From Mesorhizobium sp. WSM3860 (GTDB lineage Bacteria > Pseudomonadota > Alphaproteobacteria > Rhizobiales > Rhizobiaceae): 64,000 nucleotides of DNA. The notes under the pieces are model-generated. The model was not told the DNA's origin. It did not search any database and saw nothing but the letters and a program-made list of their open reading frames with translations. The first letter of the stretch is position 1; each line of letters opens with the position of its first letter. The translations under genes were made by a program, and so were the position numbers. Below are positions 57,388-64,000 of this stretch, in pieces. The DNA lies in contig NZ_NSGF01000003.1 of the NCBI RefSeq assembly GCF_002294995.1, forward strand, positions 310,001 to 374,000, given 5' to 3'.

Positions 57388-58824
57388 ATGACCATTCGCA
57401 GCCTCTCACCGGACATCCTCAGCGTCCTCGAAGACGCAGTGGGGCCGAGCGGTCTCATCGCCGACACTGCTGGAATGGCGAAGTATCTCGGCGATTGGGC
57501 CGGCGACTATCGCGGCAGCGCGCAGGCCGTTCTGCGCCCCGCGTCGGTTGCCGAGGTGCAGGCGCTGATGCGTCTGTGCAGCGAGTTGGGACTGGGCGTC
57601 ATTCCACAGGGCGGCAACACCGGCTTGGTTTCGGGCGCCATCGATGGCACCAGCACCGGCCTTGTTGTCGTCAGCCTGGAGCGGCTGAACGCCATCCGCC
57701 GGATCGATCGTGCGAACTTCACACTTGAGGCGGACGCAGGCTGCGTGCTGCAGACCATCAAAGATGTAAGCGAGGCCGAAGATTGCCTGTTTCCGCTGGC
57801 GCTCGGCGCGCAAGGCAGTTGCCAGATCGGCGGCAATGCCGCGACCAATGCCGGCGGCGTGAACGTGCTGCGCTACGGCATGGCGCGCGACCTGATCCTA
57901 GGGCTGGAGGTTGTTCTGGCCGATGGCGAGCTGTGGAACGGCTTCTCCGGGCTGCGCAAGAACAACAGCGGGTATGACCTTAAGCAGCTTTTCATCGGCT
58001 CCGAGGGCACGCTCGGGATCATTACCGGTGTCGAGGTCAAGCTGTTCCCGAAGCCGGCCCGTGTCGAGACCGCCTATCTCGGCCTCATCTCGTTCGAAGC
58101 CGCCATCGGCCTGTTCAACCGAGCGCGCCGCGCCTGCTCCGATCTGATTTCAGCCTTCGAGATCATCGGCTCGGAATGCATCGAGTCGGCCCGGTTGGTT
58201 GATCCTGGAATGACGGCGCCTGTCGCAGCACCCGTCCATGTGCTCATCGAATTGTCCTCCGGGCCGACCATCGACCTCAACAGCGTGCTCGCCAGTTTTC
58301 TTACCGATGCAATCGAAGACGGCCTGGTGGCCGACGCAGTCCTCGCGACCAGCAACGCGCAGGCTAAGGCCTTCTGGGCGATCCGCGAGGGACTGGTCGA
58401 GGGCCAGGCGAAGCGCGGCTATCACGTGCGCACCGATCTCTCGGTGCGCATTTCCGATATTCCTGCCCTCGTCGAGCACGCCCGTCGCTTCGTCGCCACC
58501 GAACATCCGGGCTGGATCGCACTGGCCTATGGCCATGCCGGCGACGGCAACATCCATTTCAATGTGCTGCCGCCGCTCGATCTCGTTGATAGCGAAGCCC
58601 GGGTGCGCGGCGAGGAAATCACGGCGGGACTCTATGACATCGCCATCAGCCTGGGCGGCTCGATCAGCGCCGAGCACGGCATCGGCCGCAGCCGTGCCCG
58701 AGAATTCTGGGCAGGGCTTTCGCCGGCGCACCGCCGCATGGTTACCGCGCTGAAGAACGCGCTCGATCCCAAGGGGCTGATGAATCCCGGCTGCCTGCTG
58801 CCCTCGATGGAGATCTTCCCATGA
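57388..58824 (+). CDS. FAD-linked oxidase, D-2-hydroxyacid dehydrogenase (GlcD/DLD) family
   Basis: 478 residues with an N-terminal PCMH-type FAD domain (VLRPASVAEVQALMRLCSEL, GGNTGLVSGA, GSCQIGGNAATNAGG) and a C-terminal oxidase domain with YGHAGDGNIHFNV and SAEHGIGRSRA. The family oxidises D-lactate, glycolate or D-2-hydroxyglutarate, passing electrons to a carrier. No partner subunits (GlcE/F) are present, so it is of the single-chain kind. First gene of a coupled operon with a FadR-type regulator and an ABC importer. Confidence 0.92.
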   Translation: MTIRSLSPDILSVLEDAVGPSGLIADTAGMAKYLGDWAGDYRGSAQAVLRPASVAEVQALMRLCSELGLGVIPQGGNTGLVSGAIDGTSTGLVVVSLERLNAIRRIDRANFTLEADAGCVLQTIKDVSEAEDCLFPLALGAQGSCQIGGNAATNAGGVNVLRYGMARDLILGLEVVLADGELWNGFSGLRKNNSGYDLKQLFIGSEGTLGIITGVEVKLFPKPARVETAYLGLISFEAAIGLFNRARRACSDLISAFEIIGSECIESARLVDPGMTAPVAAPVHVLIELSSGPTIDLNSVLASFLTDAIEDGLVADAVLATSNAQAKAFWAIREGLVEGQAKRGYHVRTDLSVRISDIPALVEHARRFVATEHPGWIALAYGHAGDGNIHFNVLPPLDLVDSEARVRGEEITAGLYDIAISLGGSISAEHGIGRSRAREFWAGLSPAHRRMVTALKNALDPKGLMNPGCLLPSMEIFP

Positions 58825-59555
58825 AGCAACGACTGGCCGCCATCGGCACCGTCGAAACCTTGCCGCACCGGGTCGCGGCCTTTCTCAGCCGCGAGATCGA
58901 ATCCGGCGAGTTGAATCCCGGCACGCGGCTCCCGACCGAGCAGGAATTGTCCGAAAAATTCGGCGTCAGCCGCAACGTGGTGCGCGAGGCGATCGCCCAG
59001 CTCAGAGCCGACGGCATGATCGAAGCGCGGCAAGGCATCGGTGCCTTCGTTCTGGCGCCGGAGCAAAGGGCCGCAATCCGCATCGACCGCGAGGCGCTCA
59101 AGGACACCCACAATATGGAGCGGCTGTTCGAGCTGCGCTGCATCCTCGAGGCCGAGTCGGCGGCGCTCGCCGCGGCGCGGCGCGGACAGGCGCATCTCGA
59201 TTCGATCAAGGAGGCGCTCGACCGCATGGGCGGCGAGGAGCGCTGGGAAGAAGGCAGCATCGACGCCGACCTGCTCTTCCACCGCGAGATCGCGCGGGCG
59301 ACCGGCAACAGCTACATCCACACCTTCATCTCTTTTGTCTGCGAGCAGATCCGCCACTCGATCCACTATGCCCGCATGACCAACCCGCTGCACGATCTCG
59401 TCGAGATCAATGTCGGCGAGCATGTACGCATCTACGAGGCGCTGGTGGCAGGCGATCCGGCGGCAGCGGAAAGCGCGATGCGCGCGCACATCATCGGCGC
59501 CGCCAACCGCGTCGGCGTGAAGCTGCCACTCTCCAAGACCAGCGGGGCGAAATAG
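58821..59555 (+). CDS. FadR-family (GntR/FCD) transcriptional regulator
   Basis: 244 residues: an N-terminal winged helix with GTRLPTEQELSEKFGVSRNVV and a C-terminal FCD ligand domain with helical DADLLFHREIARATGN and an Asp/His metal site region (EHVRIYEALVAGD). The start overlaps the oxidase stop by four bases (ATGA). Members sense carboxylic acids or related metabolites; the likely ligand is the substrate or product of this operon. Confidence 0.93.
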   Translation: MKQRLAAIGTVETLPHRVAAFLSREIESGELNPGTRLPTEQELSEKFGVSRNVVREAIAQLRADGMIEARQGIGAFVLAPEQRAAIRIDREALKDTHNMERLFELRCILEAESAALAAARRGQAHLDSIKEALDRMGGEERWEEGSIDADLLFHREIARATGNSYIHTFISFVCEQIRHSIHYARMTNPLHDLVEINVGEHVRIYEALVAGDPAAAESAMRAHIIGAANRVGVKLPLSKTSGAK

Positions 59556-59557
59556 CC

Positions 59558-59992
59558 ATGCCGGCGAACCTCACCCGCATCTCCGACGTCTGCCTGCTGG
59601 TGGAAAATATCGAGCGTACGGTCGACTTCTATGTCGACAAAGTCGGTTTCCGCCTGCGTCGCCGTGCCGAAGGATTTGCCGATTTCCATGGCGAGGGCGT
59701 GACGCTCGCCGCCTGGGAACTCGACCACATCAACCGGCACACCGGCGTCTCGAACCACAGATCGCCGCGCCAAGCGCACAAGGTTTGCGTCGCCGTCCAG
59801 CTCGGATCGCCGGCCGAGATTGACCGGCTGCACGGCGAATTGAGCGCCAAGGGCGTGCCCTTCTATGGACCGCCCGAAAACTACGTCTGGAACGCGCGCT
59901 GCGCCTATTTCACCGATCCGGACGACACGCTTTGGGAGCTTTACGCCTGGCTCGATGGCGGCCCTGGCGACTACCACGACGAACAGCCGTAG
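59558..59992 (+). CDS. VOC family protein
   Basis: 144 residues, single glyoxalase/bleomycin-resistance fold: VCLLVENIERTVDFYVDKVGF, DHINRHTGVSNHRS, and YFTDPDDTLWELYAW with a metal-ligand Glu. It starts two bases after the regulator stop. It could isomerise or cleave the imported substrate; reaction unknown. Confidence 0.88.
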   Translation: MPANLTRISDVCLLVENIERTVDFYVDKVGFRLRRRAEGFADFHGEGVTLAAWELDHINRHTGVSNHRSPRQAHKVCVAVQLGSPAEIDRLHGELSAKGVPFYGPPENYVWNARCAYFTDPDDTLWELYAWLDGGPGDYHDEQP

Positions 59993-60056
59993 CGACGCCG
60001 CGCCGAGGGAGCGGCGCTTGGCAAGAAGAGACGAGAAGTCTGCAACAGGAGCGAAA

Positions 60057-61109
60057 ATGAGTGGGAACCGAGACTACGAATTGAATCGCCGCGCTTTCGT
60101 GAAGGGCGGCCTGGCGGCGGTCGCAGCCGCGTCAGCCGGTATGCAACTGGTGCTGACGCCGAGCGCCAGGGCCGCCGGCAAGGTCGTCATCCAGTATGAC
60201 TGGCTGATGTCCAATGGCCAGATCGGCGACATCGCGGCCGTCGCCAACGGCTATTTCAAGGATGCCGGGCTCGAGGTGGAGTTCAGCCCTGGCGGCCCCA
60301 ACGCTTCGACCGTGCCGCCGGTGATCTCCGGCGCCGCGCAGCTCGGCCAGTTCTCGGAAACGCCGCAGCTTTATGCGGCGCGCGCCAGCGGCGTGCCGAT
60401 CAAAATCATCGCCTGCGGCTTCCGCACCGGCCCCTACGCGCTGACCTCGAAACCGGGCAAACCAATCCGCAATGTTGCCGACCTCAAGGGCAAGAAAATC
60501 GGCATCCAGCCGACCGCGCGCTTCGTCATCGATGAGATCCTGGCCAAGAACGGCATCGATCCATCCGAGGTCACCATCGTCAATGTCGGCTTCGACAAGG
60601 CGCCTCTGGTGCGCGGCGACGTCGACGCCATCGGCGGCTGGATCACCAACACGCAGGCGCTGAGCGTCGTCGGCGACGACCGTATCGACCTCCTGGTGCG
60701 TGATCTCGGCTTGAGTTCCTACGCCGACGTCTATTTCGCCACGGACGCGGCGATCGAAAAGGACCCAGACACACTGGCGAAGTTCATCGGCGCCGTCGCC
60801 AAGGGCTGGGGTTGGGTGCACGCCAACCCCCAGGAAGCGGTGAAGAAGATGGTCGCCGCCTATCCGGAGATGGATCTGGGCTGGGAGCAGAAGACGGTCA
60901 ACCTGGTGCTGAAACTCTCCTTCGACGGCGCGACCGCCAAGGAGGGCTGGGGCACGTTCGACCCCGCCTCGATCGAGGAGCAATTGGCGCTGCTCGACAA
61001 GGTCGGCCAGTATCCGAACGGACGTCCGGCGGCCAAGGATGTCTATACCACGAAGATCCTGGAGCTTTCGGCCGCGGACCGACCCAAGCTCGATGCGCCT
61101 GCGGCCTAA
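60057..61109 (+). CDS. ABC transporter substrate-binding protein, NitT/TauT type
   Basis: 350 residues. An Arg pair followed by FVKGGLAAVAAASAG gives a Tat-like or Sec signal (cleavage after ARA). The mature part is of the SsuA/ThiY/TauA type: IQYDWLMSNGQIGDIAAVANGYFKDAG, GGWITNTQALS. It binds an organic anion or aromatic/pyrimidine-like ligand; specificity unclear. Start at 60057 after AGGAG; its stop TAATG overlaps the ATPase start. Together with the ATPase and permease it makes a full importer. Confidence 0.9.
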   Translation: MSGNRDYELNRRAFVKGGLAAVAAASAGMQLVLTPSARAAGKVVIQYDWLMSNGQIGDIAAVANGYFKDAGLEVEFSPGGPNASTVPPVISGAAQLGQFSETPQLYAARASGVPIKIIACGFRTGPYALTSKPGKPIRNVADLKGKKIGIQPTARFVIDEILAKNGIDPSEVTIVNVGFDKAPLVRGDVDAIGGWITNTQALSVVGDDRIDLLVRDLGLSSYADVYFATDAAIEKDPDTLAKFIGAVAKGWGWVHANPQEAVKKMVAAYPEMDLGWEQKTVNLVLKLSFDGATAKEGWGTFDPASIEEQLALLDKVGQYPNGRPAAKDVYTTKILELSAADRPKLDAPAA

Positions 61110-61882
61110 TGCCGAACGCGATCGAAGCGCAAAAGCTCGATGTCGGCTATGGCGGCCGTCAGAAGGCCGTCAAAGTGCTCTCCGGCCTCGACCTCACGGT
61201 CGCGGCCGGCTCCTTCCTGTCGATCCTCGGTCCGTCGGGCTGCGGCAAGTCGACCTTGCTTCGAGTGGTGGCGGACCTGCTCGACCCGCTCGACGGCACA
61301 ATCAGCGTGCTCGGCGCCTCACCGCAGACGGTGCGCTCGCGCCGCGACGTCGGCTTCGTCTTCCAGGATTCCACCCTGCTGCCCTGGCGCACGGTGCGCG
61401 ACAATGTGCGGCTGCCGCTCGGCGTCGGCCAGCGCAGCTTGAGCCGCGAAATCGAAGACCGCAGCAGCGAACTGCTGGAGCTGATGGGGCTTGGCGGACT
61501 CAGGGAACGCCTGCCGCATCAGCTTTCGGGTGGCCAGCGCCAGCGCGTCGCCATCGCGCGCGCCCTGCTCGGCGAGCCCAAGCTGCTTTTGATGGACGAG
61601 CCGTTCGGCGCGCTGGACGAGATCACGCGCGATCGCCTCAACGACGAACTGCTGACGCTCTGGCGGCGCACCGGCACAACCATCCTTTTCGTCACCCATT
61701 CAATCGCCGAAGCCGCCTATCTCGGCGAGCGCGTCATTGTGCTGGCTGCCAATCCGGGGCGGGTGGTGAAGGACCTCGACATGAGACCCCTCAAGCAGGA
61801 AGGCAACCGCTGCAAGCGCGAGGATGCGGCGATCGTCGCCGCCATGGCCGAGCTGCGTGCAGCGCTGGAGCGCGCATCGTGA
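61109..61882 (+). CDS. ABC transporter ATP-binding protein, NitT/TauT type
   Basis: 257 residues: Walker A GPSGCGKST, Q-loop FVFQDSTLLPWRTV, signature LSGGQRQRVAIARA, Walker B LLLMDEPFGALDE. The DEPFGALD form is typical of SsuB/TauB importers. Start at 61109 overlaps the binding-protein stop; its TGA overlaps the permease GTG. Cytoplasmic partner of the permease. Confidence 0.95.
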   Translation: MPNAIEAQKLDVGYGGRQKAVKVLSGLDLTVAAGSFLSILGPSGCGKSTLLRVVADLLDPLDGTISVLGASPQTVRSRRDVGFVFQDSTLLPWRTVRDNVRLPLGVGQRSLSREIEDRSSELLELMGLGGLRERLPHQLSGGQRQRVAIARALLGEPKLLLMDEPFGALDEITRDRLNDELLTLWRRTGTTILFVTHSIAEAAYLGERVIVLAANPGRVVKDLDMRPLKQEGNRCKREDAAIVAAMAELRAALERAS

Positions 61883-62634
61883 GACCGGCGCCGCTTACCC
61901 CGCAGATGGCGATTGCGCTTCCGGTTCTGGGCGCCGCGTCGATCCTGATTGCCTGGCAGTACCTCCTGCCGCTGCTCGGCGTGCCCGCCTATATCGTGCC
62001 GACGCCGACGGCGATCTTCGGCGTCTTCCAGAAGAATTTCGCCCTGCTCATCGACAATCTCAGACCGACGCTGATCGAGGCGCTGGCGGGCTTCGTCATC
62101 GGCAATCTGGCAGCCGTGCTGCTTGCCGTGGTCTTCGTGCACAGCCGCATCCTGCAGGCCGCCTATTTCCCGATCGTCCTGTTCTTCAACACCATTCCGA
62201 TCCTGGCCCTATCCCCGATCATCATCCTGATCTTTGGTCTCGGCATGACGCCGAAGATCGTCATCGCCGCCGTGATCTGCTTCTTCCCGACCCTCGTGAA
62301 CATGATCCGAGGCCTGGATTCGGCAAGCGACAGCGAACACGAGCTGTTCCGCGTGCTGTCGGCGACCCGCTCGGAGATCTTCTGGGCTCTGCGCCTGCCC
62401 CGCGCCCTGCCGATGCTGTTCTCCTCGCTGCGCATCGCCTCGGCCACTGCGGTGATCGGCGCCATCGTCGGCGAATGGATCGGCTCGGACAAAGGTCTCG
62501 GCGCGCTGATCATCCAGGCGACGTTCAACTATCAATCCGACCGGCTCTACGCCGCGATCGTGCTGTCGTCGTCGCTATCGATCGCGCTCTTCTGCATCGT
62601 CGTACTGATCGAGCGTCGCGTCATCCGATACTAG
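61879..62634 (+). CDS. ABC transporter permease, NitT/TauT type
   Basis: 251 residues from GTG 61879 (VRPAPLTPQ), overlapping the ATPase stop by GTGA. About six membrane segments: IALPVLGAASILIAW, LAGFVIGNLAAVLLAVVF, YFPIVLFFNTIPILALSPII and others. The EAA-type loop around LRLPRALPMLFSSLRIA contacts the ATPase. Completes the importer. Confidence 0.93.
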   Translation: MRPAPLTPQMAIALPVLGAASILIAWQYLLPLLGVPAYIVPTPTAIFGVFQKNFALLIDNLRPTLIEALAGFVIGNLAAVLLAVVFVHSRILQAAYFPIVLFFNTIPILALSPIIILIFGLGMTPKIVIAAVICFFPTLVNMIRGLDSASDSEHELFRVLSATRSEIFWALRLPRALPMLFSSLRIASATAVIGAIVGEWIGSDKGLGALIIQATFNYQSDRLYAAIVLSSSLSIALFCIVVLIERRVIRY

Positions 62635-62772
62635 TTTGCGCACATTGACCGGGTCGCAAGCGCTGGGACCGCAGGGAAAGTGGCTATCGTCGGCCTGCGC
62701 AACTTATTTTTGAATTCCATTTGACTGAATAAATCTTCTCTGCGAACCTTGCGTCAGTCAGGAGCGCAAGCC

Positions 62773-63939
62773 ATGGCGTTGCGGGGAACCAATCAGGAGT
62801 TCGGGCGGCCATACAACCGGCGCATCGTGCTCGAATCCATCCGCCGCTTCGGTCCCATCGCCCGGGGCGACATCGCCCAGCATGTCGGGCTCACCGTCCA
62901 GACGGTGTCGACCATCGTGCGCGAATTGGAGGAACAGGGTTATATACTGTCGGTCCGCGAGGAGCCGAAGGGCCGCGGCCAACCGCCGACCACGCTGCGC
63001 ATCAACCCGGAAGGCGGCTATGCCGTCGGCATCCACCTCACCCCGCTGGGGATAGACGCCGCGCTCATCAACCTGAGCGGCGACGTGATCGAGAGTATCC
63101 ATCGCGAGGCGCCGAGCCCGACACCCGATCTCGCCTTCGAGGCGATCGGCGCCATGGTTGCCGATCTGACCGGGCGCCGGGCCGGAGGACGGCTGATCGG
63201 CGTCGGCATGGCGCTTCCCGGCCCGTTCGGCGTCGAATCCATGAGCTTCGTCGGACCGACCACAATGGCCGGCTGGAAAGGCGTACCGTTGCGCGAGCGC
63301 CTTGCCGCCGCGACCGGCCTGCCCGCGTTCTTCGAGACCGACATGGCGGCGGCGGCCATGGGGGAACGCCTCTACGGCCTCGGCCTCCAGCGTTCCGACT
63401 ACTACTATCTCTATTTCAGCGTCGGGCTTGGCGGTGCCATGGTGCATGACGGCGGTGTGCTGCGCGGGGCCTGGGGCAATGCCGGCGAGATCGGCCACAT
63501 CCCCGTCGTTCCGGATGGCGAACCTTGCCCCTGCGGCAACCGGGGCTGCCTCGAACGCTATCTCTCGCTCGAGGCGCGCGGCCGCTGGAACGGCAGCGAC
63601 GCCGAATGGGTCGCCGAAGTCGCCCCGGTTTTCCGCAACGCCATCGCCGTGATCGAGAACCTTTTCGACCCCGAGACGATCGTGCTTGGGGGCCTCGCCT
63701 CGCCTCAGTTGCTCGAACGGCTGGCGGAATTGGCGGAGCCGCTGCACAATTCGGTTTCGGCCCGCAAGGATCGAGCGGCGCCGCGTATCCTCGTGGCGCA
63801 GGGCGGGCAGCATGCCGTATTGCGCGGCGCCGCGGCGCTTGCCGTTTCCGGCGTGCTTTCGCCGCGCTTCGGCCAGATCTTCACCGCCAAGCGGCAGCGC
63901 GAAGGCGACCTTCTGAACGGCGGAGACATCGCGGCATGA
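62773..63939 (+). CDS. ROK family transcriptional regulator
   Basis: 388 residues: an N-terminal HTH with ARGDIAQHVGLTVQTVSTIV and a ROK domain with GVGMALPGPFG, and the zinc motif CPCGNRGCLERYLS. Such regulators (NagC/Mlc/XylR) respond to sugars or sugar phosphates. Start at 62773; upstream in-frame codons to 62749 are not family-like. The stop overlaps the start of an ABC ATPase, so it probably controls a sugar importer beyond the edge. Confidence 0.93.
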   Translation: MALRGTNQEFGRPYNRRIVLESIRRFGPIARGDIAQHVGLTVQTVSTIVRELEEQGYILSVREEPKGRGQPPTTLRINPEGGYAVGIHLTPLGIDAALINLSGDVIESIHREAPSPTPDLAFEAIGAMVADLTGRRAGGRLIGVGMALPGPFGVESMSFVGPTTMAGWKGVPLRERLAAATGLPAFFETDMAAAAMGERLYGLGLQRSDYYYLYFSVGLGGAMVHDGGVLRGAWGNAGEIGHIPVVPDGEPCPCGNRGCLERYLSLEARGRWNGSDAEWVAEVAPVFRNAIAVIENLFDPETIVLGGLASPQLLERLAELAEPLHNSVSARKDRAAPRILVAQGGQHAVLRGAAALAVSGVLSPRFGQIFTAKRQREGDLLNGGDIAA

Positions 63940-64000
63940 GCGAACCCCTGCTGGTCCTTGACAACGTCACCAAGAATTACGGCGCCATCCGGGCGCTGAG
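63936..64000 (+). CDS. ABC transporter ATP-binding protein (truncated by window edge)
   Basis: Only 21 codons are visible, starting MSEPLLVLDNVTKNYGAIRA, the typical opening of a sugar-type ABC ATPase before Walker A. The ATG overlaps the ROK stop (ATGA). The call rests on this opening and on the regulator next to it. Confidence 0.75.
   Translation, partial: MSEPLLVLDNVTKNYGAIRAL

Overview
The window reads as a chromosomal, high-GC segment of an alphaproteobacterium of the Hyphomicrobiales (Rhizobiales), most likely Mesorhizobium or a close relative. This is inferred from gene content and order: a scattered purine cluster (purB, purC-purS-purQ, purL) with bolA and grxD, a SUF operon of the order cysteine desulfurase-sufB-sufC-sufD-sufS-sufT-sufA, an F1-ATPase zeta-type inhibitor, a dimeric-type NADP isocitrate dehydrogenase, and small families (DUF1127, DUF2171, DUF3008, DUF2199) typical of rhizobia. 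I found no rRNA, tRNA, CRISPR array, insertion sequence or prophage. About 67 protein genes are supported, including two clear frameshifted genes and one probable third.

Layout. 0-2.5 kb: flavin reductase, MoxR ATPase and VWA protein on the minus strand. 2.6-4.7 kb: an orphan branched-chain amino acid type binding protein with a P1-family peptidase. 4.7-9.9 kb: DUF2171, a frameshifted membrane protein, purB, a two-domain VOC protein, a small hydrolase, an HpaI-type aldolase and the ATPase zeta subunit. 10.1-17.7 kb: purC, purS, a 31-codon ORF, purQ, a lipoprotein, DUF1127, a MocR regulator, purL, a membrane protein and bolA. 17.7-20.1 kb: a minus-strand pair, a Tat-exported multicopper oxidase coupled by a 4-nt overlap to a ZIP permease with an extra outer domain, lying between bolA and grxD. 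20.3-31.5 kb: grxD, an MFS exporter, IMPase, ttcA, rpsD, murI, DUF805, trmJ, icd, a broken GNAT gene, a GST and a broken coq7-like gene. 31.5-37.7 kb: alaS, recA with an SOS-type box, and the pseudouridine catabolism pair psuK-psuG.

37.8-47.6 kb: an inverted-repeat element, TfoX-like and GFA proteins, then the SUF iron-sulfur operon with an Irr-box-like site upstream and a palindromic repeat between sufD and sufS. 47.7-55.8 kb: a glycosyltransferase 39/PAP2 phosphatase pair likely acting on envelope lipids, tandem 58-59 bp repeats, tyrS, a 1136-residue AsmA-like protein and a 1-Cys Bcp peroxiredoxin. 56-64 kb: an M23 peptidase, then a compact operon (FAD-linked hydroxyacid dehydrogenase, FadR-type regulator, VOC protein, NitT/TauT-type ABC importer), then a ROK regulator overlapping the start of another ABC transporter gene.

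The best candidates for new biology are the multicopper oxidase/ZIP pair (17.7-20.1 kb), the coupled micro-ORF ahead of purQ, and the import/oxidation operon at 57.4-62.6 kb whose substrate I cannot name. Several intergenic operators and repeats are listed separately.
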